DNA of 64,000 bases, taken from contig NC_079877.1 of the NCBI RefSeq assembly GCF_029227915.1, positions 9,858,001 to 9,922,000 of the forward strand. The letters run 5' to 3'. Source of the DNA: Hydractinia symbiolongicarpus. Its lineage: Eukaryota > Cnidaria > Hydrozoa > Anthoathecata > Hydractiniidae. Positions 36,475-47,240 of this stretch are shown piece by piece (positions within the stretch are counted from its first letter, which is position 1; each line of letters starts with the position of its first letter). The notes beneath the pieces are model-generated. The model ran no database searches, was not told the DNA's origin, and worked only from the letters and a program-made list of their open reading frames with translations. Made by a program: the position numbers and the translations under genes.

Positions 36475-36960
36475 ATCAGGGATAAATTTTGTGCGTACTT
36501 TGACTCCACCGGTGCTGTTCCATGGCAAGAAAAATTTGTCTGAAATTTATACCCACCATCAAAGAAGTTGTTTTTCTTGGGACGATGGAGTCACGTAGGA
36601 ATAGCAAAGACTGAAAGTATGGCCATTTACTTTCGTAAACATCATCTCGTCCTGCTCCACTTTTGTTGCTGTTGTGTACTTTCTTCAATTCTGCGCTGAA
36701 ATAACTTCGCAGTGTATTTATTTTACTCCTCACTAATTTCTATAAAAAGAAAAACAGATCATAAAAACATGCATGTTTTTCTTTTCTCATCCAAACCATT
36801 CGAAATAACACAAACCTTCCATTCCTAGTCTGCCTTTGAATATCTCATAACTTTTTGCCTTCTCGTTTCTGTCCTTATAGAACAGGGATTTAACATCCCA
36901 CAAACTGGGCTGGCTTCTCCAAATCTCAAAAAATATTTTCGCTTCTTGCGTGTTCATTCT
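36475..36960 (-). pseudogene. MADF/Myb-like DNA-binding protein of the Harbinger element
   Basis: On the minus strand, one exon-like frame starting at 36960 encodes a MADF-type start (FFEIWRSQPSLWDVKS, YKDRNEKAKSYE). A second, 36733-36476, continues with RSKINTLRSYFSAELKK, SGAGRDDVYESKWPYFQSL and LLFLRDS. This is the usual accessory DNA-binding protein of PIF/Harbinger, which guides the transposase to the ends. The gap between the two frames may be an intron. A downstream frame (36208-36528) may be its decayed tail. Confidence 0.6.
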
Positions 36961-37234
36961 TACTTGTTTAATTACTTGTTCAAATCTTTGTTTTTATCTA
37001 TGTTTACGCCTAAACTACATCGCGTGCAAAAAACACGTGTGCGAAAACAATGGATTCGGTTTAAAACAATAGAAAAAATGTCATTGAAAAATTAAAAGTT
37101 GAACATGTTCAACTTTTAAGTTTTAAGGATCATTGGAAATGAGAGTGTGAAAAATTACATTTTTTTGTATACACTGTCATTTTTCAATGATAATTGGAAA
37201 ATGATCATTGAAAAATGATAGTGTCCTTCAGCCT

Positions 37235-37564
37235 TAAGTGAGGAAAAGATGTTAAATATCAGGGGTGTGGGTGGTAGACAGCATAAAAAATTGACTCTTC
37301 TTCTTTAAATAATCGAATTAAGTGAAGTAAAATATGTGTAGGAAAATGTGTTCAATATAATAATATAATTATAAACTAAAGATAACGAATCAAATTATAG
37401 AGAGGATGTGTGACTTTTAAAATATGAACAACTGCTGGTTAAAATCATTGTGTTAAGTCTAAGAACAACCAGAGTGTGAATTTTGCTACAAAATAAGAAC
37501 AATCCAGGATGTAAATTCTCTTGTAATTCTCTCTCAAGCTAACCATAATTGATTTCATTTGCAA
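37235..37564. other. Spacer between two DNA transposons
   Basis: No gene. Short AT-rich stretch between the Harbinger right end and the next inverted-repeat element. Confidence 0.55.
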
Positions 37565-39411
37565 CCCAGTAAACACAAAGACGTCTTAAAGACGTCGTTT
37601 CTCGTCTCTAACTCGTTCGGACGTCTCTCGACCAGAAAAAGACGTCTTAAAGACGTCTTTATAAGACGAGTCAAATCTCGTTCAAAAGAAACGTCTTAAA
37701 GACGTCTTTATTTGGTCTCTGTAAGACCAGTTATATTTCGTTCTAAAGAAACGTCTCAAAGACGTCTTTATTTGGTCTCTGTAAGACCAGTAAAATCTCG
37801 TTCTAAAGAAACGTCTTAAAGACGTCTTTATTTCGTCTCCGTTAGACCAGTAAAATCTCGTTCGAAAGAGACGTCTCAAAGACGTCTTCATTTGGTCTCT
37901 GTAAGACCAGTACAATCTCGCTGGAAATAAAAGTCTCAAAGACGTCTTTATTTGGTCTCTGTAAGACAAGTATAATCTCGTCCGAAATGAATGTCATCAT
38001 TTCTTTTCGTTTTAAAAATAATTTCACAACAAACAAATAACTATGTTATTTCTTTGCCCATTCGCAATTATTAACGTAGAAATAAACGTTTTTGATATTT
38101 CAGAATTTTTTATAAAGAGGTAGCCAAAAATTCGAATTAAATTTGTCCAAAAAAGGATACATTTTACAATGAAAACAGCATTCGAATGACCGCATAGAAT
38201 AAACTTGTAAAGAACATCGTTCTATTTCAACAAACGTTGCATTTGACGTTTACTTTTGAACAAAAAAGAATAATGTGCTCCATAACACAACAAGTAAATA
38301 CTAAAGCGAAAAAGGCTGTATTTATCCGAGATATGAATGGACAATGAAGAAAATATCGTGCTGATTAAAAGTAAGTATCCTAGATTCTTATTGTACTTTC
38401 TCGGGCAGAATCATTTGGTCTTCACGCGGAAGATTATGCTTACGAGTTATTTTAAGCCAGTTTGAAATCAAGGGGAGCTTTCATCAATATTTGGGAAAAT
38501 AATACTTTAAATGCTTAGTGTTAGCTTCACTATACCTTCCACACTTCAAGTGCACGTTACACATGTTCTAAAGTTTCAGACCTATAAAGTTTGTTATTGA
38601 AAAGAAAGAGTAGCTACTTTATATATTGGTGTAATGACTGAAATGCATTTTATTAAAGGGTTGTTTGGAATATATCTTCAAAGAATAAACACATCATCCA
38701 ACGTGCACAATATGACAGATATATTTTACAAGCAGAGCTCAGACCGAAGTGTTAGTGATTGGCGAAAATAAATTGACGCTGTTGTTCAATACAACCTTCA
38801 AAGATACTAACTGTTATTGTTCATGGTCAACAATTTTACTTTTGTAGTATTACACTGTATATTTTGTGTTATACATGCACGCTTTTTTATAACCAAAACA
38901 GCTTTAAATGCTTGATTGTTGCTTATCTGTTGCTCATTGAACATTCATCCTTTAGAACAAGAAAAGTTTCCGAAAGTATATAATGAACTTGTTTTCGTTG
39001 TTGTTGCTTATATAAAAGCTTGTATGTGATATTATTTTATTCTTATTAAACTGTTTATTTATATAAATGATATAAATATCAAGTTTCTATTAAATACTTC
39101 ATCATCGTTTTCTTAACCTTTTTTTTGTTTTGGTTTGTGACACCTCCATCAGAATTAAAATTACTAAAATCCTAACACCCATAGGCTAAAATTATTTGAA
39201 GCAGGCCTGCCTTGCCAGTATAACGTTTGAAAGAGACTAAATAAGGACGTCTTTAATACGTGTTTTGGTACCTACGGGAACGTCTCAAAAACGTCTTTAA
39301 AACGTCTTTAACACGTCGCAAAAAGACGTCTTTTTTACGTCTTAGAGACGTCTCATCTGGTCTTTCAAAGACGTTTTAAAGACGTGTTTAAGACGTCTCG
39401 TGTTTACTGGG
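37565..39411. mobile_element. 1.85-kb non-autonomous DNA transposon with CCCAGTAAACAC ends
   Basis: CCCAGTAAACAC at the left and GTGTTTACTGGG at the right are exact inverted termini, continuing into GACGTCTTAAAGACGTC-like subterminal repeats on both sides. The interior has no transposase. No clean target duplication was recognised, so the superfamily stays open. The left end holds a 60-bp minisatellite. Confidence 0.75.
37641..37990. repeat. 60-bp minisatellite, about 6 copies
   Basis: Successive 60-bp units contain GACGTCTTTATTTGGTCTC, then GTAAGACCAG and TCTCGTTC. Units differ at a few positions. The period is exactly 60 bp, a multiple of three, which keeps a minus-strand frame open by chance. 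Confidence 0.9.
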
Positions 39412-39723
39412 AACTGCTTGTTTTGCACCCACAGTTACTGCGTGAAAATACTTCGTTGGACTGATGACCAGTACAGTTATAAAGTCCGTTTGGAACAAAA
39501 CACATATTTTTTCAGCTAAGAAGAAATTTTTTTATATAAGAACAACATTGGGTCCAGTTCTGAACAAAATTAGAAAAAATCATGCTTAGAAAAAGTTTAA
39601 AAAAAGAACAGTCATTTCACTGGTTCTTATAAACAAATGTGTAGTGTATAAAAAATGAAATTACCGCATAATGTCTTAAAATGAGAGAAATACTTTATCT
39701 ACATTTCAAAAATTGTGAATACT
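39412..39723. other. Spacer, no gene seen
   Basis: AT-rich sequence between the transposon end and the 3' end of the minus-strand 96-codon frame. Confidence 0.5.
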
Positions 39724-40014
39724 TCACATATATCCACTTTGTTGTTTAAGCACTTGTCTTGCGTCGTAAATACGAAGTGTAGCTCGTTCTTGTATTGTAC
39801 AAGCCTTTGTTATCGTCTCGCTACCAAAATTGTCGTCTTTTTCTGCAAGTACTCTGTCGTGCCATTTATCGAGTCGCACAATTACATGTTCCAATGCGTC
39901 TACAATACCATATAAGACACTTCTACTTGTAGGTACCATTATTTTCCTTTCTTGAATGCATACATACTCCTCTAAGCCTGCCAAATACTCTTTTAAATAA
40001 TTCTTGACAGCCAT
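39724..40014 (-). CDS. Uncharacterised 96-residue protein
   Basis: An ATG-started 96-codon frame with balanced composition and amphipathic helices (NYLKEYLAGLEEYVCIQERK and ALEHVIVRLDKWHDRVLAEK), unlike the low-complexity frames around it. It could be a small host gene or the last exon of one. I do not recognise the family. No membrane helix or signal peptide. It lies apart from any transposon boundary I can define. Confidence 0.4.
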   Translation of the reverse strand: MAVKNYLKEYLAGLEEYVCIQERKIMVPTSRSVLYGIVDALEHVIVRLDKWHDRVLAEKDDNFGSETITKACTIQERATLRIYDARQVLKQQSGYM

Positions 40015-42361
40015 TTTGCTCGTATCTTGATGTATAATTTCTAGCTAAATTAAAATAAAGTCAAAGAAAAGTTAGGAAGAAACTTTCACGCTATCGTTGA
40101 TCCTGGATCATAAGTTTTAATCTAGGTAAAAAGAAAATTTCCTCAATTTATCTTTCCTTTGTTAAAAAAAAGTTAAAAAGTCATATCGCTTAACACGTGT
40201 GTTGAGTTCCCTCCTCAATGGACTTATTATTCAACACTTTTTTATTATCTTTTGTGAAACGTTGGAGACAGGGATTTTTATGGGTGTAACAGTAACATCC
40301 TGCGTAGTGACTGAATTGGTTGGTTTTAGCAATATTCGGACCGTAGTTGTTTATTTATTGCTAACCAGTGTCGTTTATGCCTGGAAGTGCCTAACAACAA
40401 TGACACTTTTCACCGATAACTGTTTATTTACGCCTGTTAAAATGATGTAATACATTGCAAAACCAAAGGTTTAAAAGAAAAAAGTGCTATACGCACCGAA
40501 TACTACGCGTACAAATGCGAAGATTGATAATTGGTAAAAAAGACATTCTCCTTGACTTTTTTAAGAATGGAACTTTTCATAAACTAGGCCAACTGTCTTA
40601 GCCTAGATACCACAAAGTTTACGGTGTCCAGAGTCTACTCTATCTCTGTAAACCTATCTTTCTGAATATTTATAACTATCTATCTTTAACCAAGAGAGTC
40701 TGCATCGCCAACAGCTGGCGGGAAACAAAAAAAACATGACAATGTTATAAAATACCAATTGTCGGTATGTAAAAATAAATATCTACCGAACTTTAAAGGA
40801 AAATATTTAACTGCTAATATTAGTATATTTCTTGTTCCATAACTTTGAAAATAGCTGCTAGCTACCTAAATAAAACACGATAAAAGGTTTATGTTAAATT
40901 TTTTTGTACCAGCATTTGTCAGCTCACAGCAGCTATAAATACAGGTTTCTAATTTAGTTATAAAAAAAGAAAAGCCATATTGCAATATTAATACGCATAA
41001 AGGCATTATTAGGAAAATGTAATGGATTACTTATTAAGTTTTTGTTTGGAAGTTTCTGTCTTTGAATGAAAAGCATTCCTTTTCTTTAAGAAAGCAATTA
41101 CATGCTTTTTGGTAACTATAACAAAGTTATTAACTCAGCAAAGCAATCGCACTCCATACTCTCCTGCAGCAGTACGTTCTCCGATCAACGGAGAGATATC
41201 TATGTATTCGGACACTCTTACTATAATATAGTTTAGTTTCAAAAACATCAGTAGACTTGCAGCTACTACACAAAAATTTATAAATAACAGTAGATTCAAA
41301 TTCTGTTCTTATTTCCTAAGCCTGTTTTTAGTCAGATATGTTTAATTTTGCTCTCTCAATACCAAAAACATAGTTGAATAATTCGGCCAACGTCGCTCCC
41401 AGTAACAATAATATGGTAATTGCGTATCTTATTCACAAGATCCACAAGCCGTGTGTTTGGTTTCGTCATTAAGTCTTGAACAAAGGTAAGCCTATTCGTG
41501 CATGTATAACACAATGCCAGCGCCAATGTGCCCAAGTTTGATGTTTCTGTGGAGTCAGGACGAGCCCAAATAATCAAACGTCCTGTGTTTTTGACTTGTT
41601 CACACAGCTAGCTGTGATGTAAAAACCTAAGTCGGGGGAGGGGGGAAGGGGGTGCAGAGGGACAAGGTAATTTAGCTACCTAGTCGCTTTTAGAGAATGG
41701 AGTATTATTGAGTTGTATTGTCACAAAAGTAACTTTTGTTTTGTTATTCCCAGACGTGCAGAGAAGGTAGATTATGGAATCTAATTAGGCGTAGCGTAGT
41801 AACAAAATACGTTTTGTTGTTGAAAGTGTAGACTGCTTTCAAATGAGAAAACAACGCAGACAAATGTTTAAATAATGTTATCTTTTTCAACATATATTTC
41901 AATAGAATAACAAGGTGACAGAAATACATTTGATTTTGATGTAAGCATTTAATGTAAGCATTATCGATTCAAGCTTGTTCACCTTAATGTTTAAGTAGGT
42001 GTAGTATTTTGTAAATGCCATCCGTTAATCTGTGGAAAACTCCACGAGACATCGATCCGATCTGCGATTGAAGAATTTTGTCGTTTTTTCGCTTTATTTA
42101 TTTTGCCCTTTTTAATTCTTTTAAGAGAACGTTTTGGTCATTTTTTAGTTTTTTTACATTTTTTCTCTCTATTTGTTGACGTTTAGAGCTAGCAAACTAA
42201 CTAGCTAGTTAGCTACACAAATCCAGCTTTAGCAATAACCTACCTGGTCAACCTACTGTTCTGTTTTTTGTGTATTAACTTTATTGTAGCTAACTAATGA
42301 ATGCCTTGTAATTACTCAAAATGCTTATGTAAATTCTAATTCTTTTCGTTTATTCCCGCAG
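40015..42361. other. Intergenic, no firmly supported gene
   Basis: Mostly AT-rich. Four G-runs at 41634-41661 form a possible quadruplex. A decayed hairpin resembling the 17.7-kb Helitron terminus (TTAATCTGTGGAAAACTCCA) lies near 42024. Short frames at 40199-40450 and 41356-41577 have no recognisable similarity. Confidence 0.5.
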
Positions 42362-42505
42362 AAGAGCTCACCTTGCTCTACGTCAAACAGAAAAGAGAAC
42401 CAGCAAAATGAAGACCAGGTCCAGCAACGTAATGTAAAACGTGTCAATAAAGCGGCTGAACAGTTTAATCTACGCCAACAAGCAGATGTACATCGCCACG
42501 TGTAA
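42362..42505 (+). CDS. Possible terminal exon of an unknown gene
   Basis: After a good acceptor (TTATTCCCGCAG) a 48-codon frame runs to TAA with a hydrophilic, Gln/Asn/Lys-rich composition (NRKENQQNEDQVQQRNVKRV). No upstream exons were identified. Could be a chance frame. Confidence 0.22.
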   Translation, partial: KSSPCSTSNRKENQQNEDQVQQRNVKRVNKAAEQFNLRQQADVHRHV

Positions 42506-42655
42506 ATAGGCCTAACGAATTGACCCAGCTAGCTACGGTAAGACGTAGAAGAAGCCTTTAGAATGCTGTTCATCAAACTTCTTTCAACTCCTATAAGTGT
42601 TTGTGTGAGATTTTATCGTACGAATATAGGCACGGCGTTATGTTAATTTTAAAAA

Positions 42656-44182
42656 CTAGCCGGCTGACCCGGTGTCATACGCCGGGGTAAGTCACAATTA
42701 AAAATGTTACCCAGCATTGAAATGCTTGTAGAGCAATAAGAACCGTAAACTGTCTCACACTCTCAGGTGGAGCACCCTAGTACAGGTATGCAGTATGTCG
42801 TAAATCTGGTGAAGCGCACAGAGCATTATGGGGTTTCAGTTAAAATATATTTTTCAAAAAAAAACTTTCCTTTTTGTTTACAAAAATGTGCGCTTAGTAC
42901 AGTTAAACAATGTCGCACAATTATGTAGGTACAATACCTTTTTATAAAAAAACTTTATCGCAACTTCGGTTAAGCAGAAACACAGGAAACAACTCGTCGT
43001 TAACACTGGTAAGCGCTTAGTACAGGTAAACTGTGTTGCACATGCGTTTATGCCTAATACCCCTTGAGCACAATGTTAACTTCGTCCTAGCCAAAAAATT
43101 GGTCAGTATTATTTTATTTTGTAGAAAAGTTTAAGTAAACGTTAACAAATTAATCACTTAGTACAGGTCACACATGTCTATAGGCGTAATAGCCTTTTCC
43201 GAAAATAACTTATCACAACTTCAATTTAAATAAAAACACACATTGCAGGTAAACCGTGTCACATAAGTTATAGGCGTAATACTATTTTTCAAAAAAAACT
43301 TTATCACAACAGTTTAAATAAAAACACAGGAAACAACACATCGTTACAGCTATAAAAATTATGACAGTAATAAAATGTGTAGTTACCTAACTATATTTAG
43401 CATCATAAAAATTATTGAATAAGAAATTTGTTGTAGCTAGGTAGCTAAAAACTGCATTTGGCTACTTTAATTTTTTTAGCCAGAGGTAGATCATAGCTAC
43501 CTAACCACAACCCCCACATAAAAATAAATATTGATATACCAAACTGAATAAGAACTTTAAAAGAATGAGAATAAATACGGCTAGGTATAGTTAGCTAGCT
43601 AGCTTCAGCAGAATGCTACCTCGGAATCTACGTTCCTAGCTAAAATCTTAAGTTGGTTTGTTTAAGATTTATACATAGCTAGAGAACGTGAGAGATATAA
43701 AGGGGTAAAACGTTAAGGTGTAGCTAAGTGCTTCAAAGAAAATGGGAAAAGATTGGGAAAAGAAAAAGTGTGTTAAAGCAATGTAAAACCAATCCGTCCT
43801 CTTGGCCTCGTGGTTACGATATCCTGATGAACTCTTAGAAGCCCCTGCCTAAAATGAAACGCCAGGTTGCGCAAACTCGTTAAAAAAAAAAGGTTTCTGA
43901 TTGGTTAATGAAGGTAAAGTCCGCGCAAAAGCGTTGACAGGCCTATTTAATCCGGATTAATAGTCCGGATTAATGGTCCGGTCGATTTTTTGCAGTGGCA
44001 AAGATCGTGGTAAAAAGGGACGTGACTTTAAAAAGGTAGGAAGATGAGAAGGTTACGAAAAAAACAAATACTATGATTGTTTCAGCATTGTTGAGGCGTG
44101 GTAAGAAGGAAGCAGCGATGCTCAGCTAAGCTACCATTTTGCGTGACAGACGGACAGACGTATACGGGTATTACAATATAGA
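42656..44182 (-). mobile_element. 1.5-kb non-autonomous Helitron
   Basis: On the minus strand it begins TCTATATTGTAATACCCG after a host A, and ends with a hairpin (CCCGGCGT/ACACCGGG) followed by CTAG before a host T. Ends are the same type as 17687-17796 but the hairpin sequence differs. The interior has several diverged repeats of a roughly 120-140-bp unit containing CTTAGTACAGGTAAAC. No Rep/helicase gene, so movement depended on another element. Confidence 0.7.
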
Positions 44183-44359
44183 TTTTTACACAATGCGAAT
44201 GTAGAACAAAAGAATGTAGAACAAAAAATATTGTTTGTAACGCAACTAAATTTAAAATGTAGGAGTTCATGCTTACCTACTTATATTACTTTGAATAGTG
44301 GGGAATTGCAAATTTGGGTTTTCATTAGCACACTGTGTAGAAGAATGACCTGATTTTTG

Positions 44360-45519
44360 TCAAAGACGCCAAGGGCGTGAATAAAAACGTGGCGAATTCG
44401 ATGAAAAATTTAAAACATTGTATCGTATCGTTACTATGTCGTTGATTTGACTTTTTAGCTTTCCTTTTTCCGCATTTTCTGCGGCAATATACTTCAAGAA
44501 TTTTCCGAGTCGCTCCAACTGCTTGCGTAAAAAACCCTTGCCACCAGCACTTCCTCCACTACTTCCTACGGCGCCTGCATTTCCTCCCGTAACGGCGAGT
44601 ACGATGGTGGATATGAGCAAGCCAACAGCGGAGACGATACTGGCTATAGTAATACCCTGCTCTTTGAACAGAACCCTGAGTTTTTCAACCAAAGTTTTAT
44701 CATCCACCGCGATCTTCATCAATGTCTCTTTGATGTGTAGCAGCTGGCTGTGTCAGATGGTAGTAAACCGTGCACTTTTGCAGTAGCCTCTTTTTGATCA
44801 CGTAGTCGTTTCAGGTCTTCATTGGCCTTGGTTATATCCCTGTCCCAGATAGCTAGCTGTTCCTCGGATGCCCAAGGTGTTATCTTCTTGCTCTCGAGCC
44901 TTTTTACCTTGACTTCTGCTTTGTCGATCTCACTGTCGTAGAAGACCATCTTGCCTTTCAAGTGCTTGAGGTTACCACGTAACGTTTGAAGCTCGCGGTT
45001 TAACCGTCTTCTTTCACGCTCTGTGATATCTCCGCCAAAGGAAGTATCTTCGATTAGACTTTTCGTGTCATCGAGCACGTTCTCAAGTAGCGGCAACATT
45101 TCGATGTCATCAGCCTTTCCATTGACATTATCCAATTCATTAAGGAGTTTCTGAGCCATAGTCTTACTACCCTTGTGTGGTGTAGTATAGTCGTCGAACC
45201 CCATAGTTCGCAATCGCCCCGCACCTAACCTCCTCCGTATTTCGAAAACGCTCCTCAATTCACCATTCCTTCTTGTGAGCTCTACACCATTGTAAAGAAG
45301 CCGGTTCCCGTCGACTTTAAACTCGTTGTAGTATCTCGCACTCGGCTCTCCCAGCTCCCCACTAAGAGCTTCGTAAAGGCCCCCTCGTGAAGGTGTTGCG
45401 GGCGTGCTTGATACGTTCTCGGGTCTAAGGATCTCGCTCTCGCTACTAAACTCCTCGGCTTCGTCTTGAATATCTTCCTCTGGCGTAAAGTCATCTTCAT
45501 ATCCTGGATTATCAGCCAT
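44360..45519 (-). pseudogene. Polinton coiled-coil/membrane protein, frameshifted
   Basis: The 266-codon frame starting at 45519 (acidic N-terminus, then long charged coiled coil) stops at 44719. The next 120-codon frame (44722-44360) continues with FKEQGITIASIVSAVGLL, a hydrophobic segment and a Gly/Ser linker. Element 2 carries the same two parts joined in one 350-codon frame (59772-60824), so one frameshift near 44720 splits this copy. The very C-terminal hydrophobic part seen in element 2 at 59569-59754 is absent here. Function unknown; a virion or membrane-associated structural role is a guess. Confidence 0.65.
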
Positions 45520-45548
45520 TTATTTTAACCACCAGCCTATCTAAATAA

Positions 45549-46778
45549 ATGAGTGTTTTTGGAAGACTAAACCCTTATCAGGAAGTCAAGACTATGCTCG
45601 CTGTCAAAGGCAAGAGGCAGCGGGTTAAAGTGAGTCATGTACTGTTCACGATTGGCCAGAATGAGGATCTCTATGTGGAAATACCAAGCATGGGTCGAGA
45701 CGATGTTATATTTCTTGGGAGTATCCGGCTACTATTTGATATGGAACTGACCGGCACCAACACGAAAAGAACGATCGTTAGCAACATCGGAAAAGCCCTT
45801 GTGAGGGACCTTCGTATTACTTTAAATGGTAACGAGGTGCAGCATATTGCGGATTATAATGTATTCAGTGTCTACCGTGATCTCTGGATTTCGAAATTTA
45901 ATAGGGAGAACAATCTGATTGTGGAGGGAATCAATCCAAATGACGGGACAATTCGCGCTTTACAGGTAAAAGCGTCTGACCATGTAGGAACAAATGAGGA
46001 GCGTGCTATAGCTGCGGCGTATGGAAACACCTTTTGTATTCCGTTGGGGAAAATGTTTGAGTTGACGAGAGATCTTCCGTTTTATCAACATGGACTCAAC
46101 GATAGGCTACAGTTCGTTCTACATTTCGCTTCATACGATCAAGTCATCAAAGATGCCGGTACACCAGCCGCGGGCTCAACCGCAGCCAAAGCAAGTGACG
46201 CTACATACAAAATCTCTAACATTTCGCTCGAGTTTGAAAAATTAGTAAATGAGGATCTAGCGAGCGCTATGATGTCGCGATACAGCCGCATCGCCCTACC
46301 ATACGAACTAGTATTGAGGAGTAAAGTGGTGACTATGAAGAAAAGTGATACATCCTACAATCTCCAAGTCGATACCCCGGCTAAATCCTTGGTGGGTATA
46401 TTACTATTTTTCGTCGATCCTGGAGTATCCAAGGCTTATGCGGGTGTCAATGAGCAATTCTACAATCCCAAAATCGAGAAGATTTCTGTCACGGTGGAGG
46501 GTGAGCCCAATGAGCTGTATTCACATGCTATGCTCCCTCGAGATCATTTGCAGCAGATCGTTGAATTATTTGGGTGCCATGATAGTGAAGTGACCATAGG
46601 TCAATTTTTCACCGAGCGCTATGCGCTATTCATTGATTTCAGGGCAACACGTGATCGGGGCCTACATGGTAGTGGGCGGCTTCTGATACGTCTTCCTTAT
46701 CCAAGACGCGCAATTAAACATCCTGGATGGCAGGTTCCACAGTGTCGAATATTAAGAGATCAAAATTTGTTTTTGTAG
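45549..46778 (+). CDS. Polinton major capsid protein (double jelly-roll), C-terminus damaged
   Basis: 409 codons. Shared landmarks with the capsid remnant of element 2 include TKRTIVSNIGKALVRDL, LPFYQHGLNDRLQF, YKISNISLEFE, FYNPKIEKISVTVEGEPNEL and ALFIDFRAT. The family is the Polinton double jelly-roll major capsid protein, expected to form the icosahedral shell. After GLHGSGR (about residue 378) the frame no longer matches element 2. A short stretch resembling element 2's C-terminus appears in another frame just before 46755, so a deletion plus frame change has removed the true tail. The start AAATAAATG lies 30 bp from the divergent gene at 45519. Confidence 0.8.
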   Translation: MSVFGRLNPYQEVKTMLAVKGKRQRVKVSHVLFTIGQNEDLYVEIPSMGRDDVIFLGSIRLLFDMELTGTNTKRTIVSNIGKALVRDLRITLNGNEVQHIADYNVFSVYRDLWISKFNRENNLIVEGINPNDGTIRALQVKASDHVGTNEERAIAAAYGNTFCIPLGKMFELTRDLPFYQHGLNDRLQFVLHFASYDQVIKDAGTPAAGSTAAKASDATYKISNISLEFEKLVNEDLASAMMSRYSRIALPYELVLRSKVVTMKKSDTSYNLQVDTPAKSLVGILLFFVDPGVSKAYAGVNEQFYNPKIEKISVTVEGEPNELYSHAMLPRDHLQQIVELFGCHDSEVTIGQFFTERYALFIDFRATRDRGLHGSGRLLIRLPYPRRAIKHPGWQVPQCRILRDQNLFL

Positions 46779-46793
46779 ACCTACAAAATAAAC

Positions 46794-47192
46794 ATGGCAA
46801 GCATAGCAGTACTTGCAGATGGAGCAATAATTAACGCTCTAGCATTCTCTGGGAGTAACTATCTCTTCAGCAAACTAAGTGGGCACGACGAAGAAGAGCG
46901 CAAAAGACACGATAAAGCTATTGAACAACTCCAAGCCGCTCATGCGGAGTGGGTGCGGGATCGTCAAGCGAAGATCGATTGGTACAATCAACAACGTGAG
47001 CTTAAGCGTCAAGCTGGCGAGAGTCTTAAAGGAATCGATGAAGGTATGCGACAGTACTATATCGCGACGATCGAAAAAGCTCCCAAACTCTCCGACTACT
47101 ATATACACAGCAAACAGCAACAAGACGGCGAGTTGATGTTCATCGTAGGGTCCTTAGCACTTATGGGTTTTGCGGTGTACAAGTTCGCCTAG
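46794..47192 (+). CDS. Polinton small membrane protein, 132 aa
   Basis: Intact. It starts MASIAVLADGAIINALAFSG with a short hydrophobic segment, has a charged coiled-coil centre (about 28-85), then a C-terminal membrane helix (MFIVGSLALMGFAVYKFA). The homologue in element 2 (59089-59511) shares MASIA, NALAF, the coiled coil and LSDFY/LSDYY before the last helix. Survival of both copies argues for a real gene. Role unknown; a membrane-bound virion component is a guess. It starts 15 bp after the capsid frame. Confidence 0.75.
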   Translation: MASIAVLADGAIINALAFSGSNYLFSKLSGHDEEERKRHDKAIEQLQAAHAEWVRDRQAKIDWYNQQRELKRQAGESLKGIDEGMRQYYIATIEKAPKLSDYYIHSKQQQDGELMFIVGSLALMGFAVYKFA

Positions 47193-47240
47193 CGGCTCCG
47201 CAGGGGCTTTATGTAAGGAATATTTTGACATCTAATAAAC

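Larger units (their letters stand above)
35589..37234. mobile_element. Decayed PIF/Harbinger element with both genes
   Basis: Inverted ends start AGGCTGAA and continue ACACTATCATTTTTCAATGA; flanks are TAC and TAA, an imperfect 3-bp duplication. A HARBI1-type transposase fragment lies on the plus strand and a MADF/Myb-like DNA-binding protein on the minus strand, the normal two-gene arrangement of PIF/Harbinger transposons. A perfect 28-bp palindrome lies at 37092-37119, near the right end. Confidence 0.75.

Noticed and set aside
37682-37969. A 95-codon minus-strand frame with perfect-looking 20-residue repeats
   Set aside because: It is the translation of the 60-bp minisatellite. A period divisible by three keeps any open frame open, so this is not evidence for a protein.
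37641-37990. CRISPR-like array of direct repeats
   Set aside because: Units are contiguous with no unique spacers, lie inside a eukaryotic inverted-repeat transposon, and have no cas genes nearby.
40199-40450. 83-codon hydrophobic frame
   Set aside because: T-rich sequence naturally encodes hydrophobic residues. No start context, homologue or splice support.
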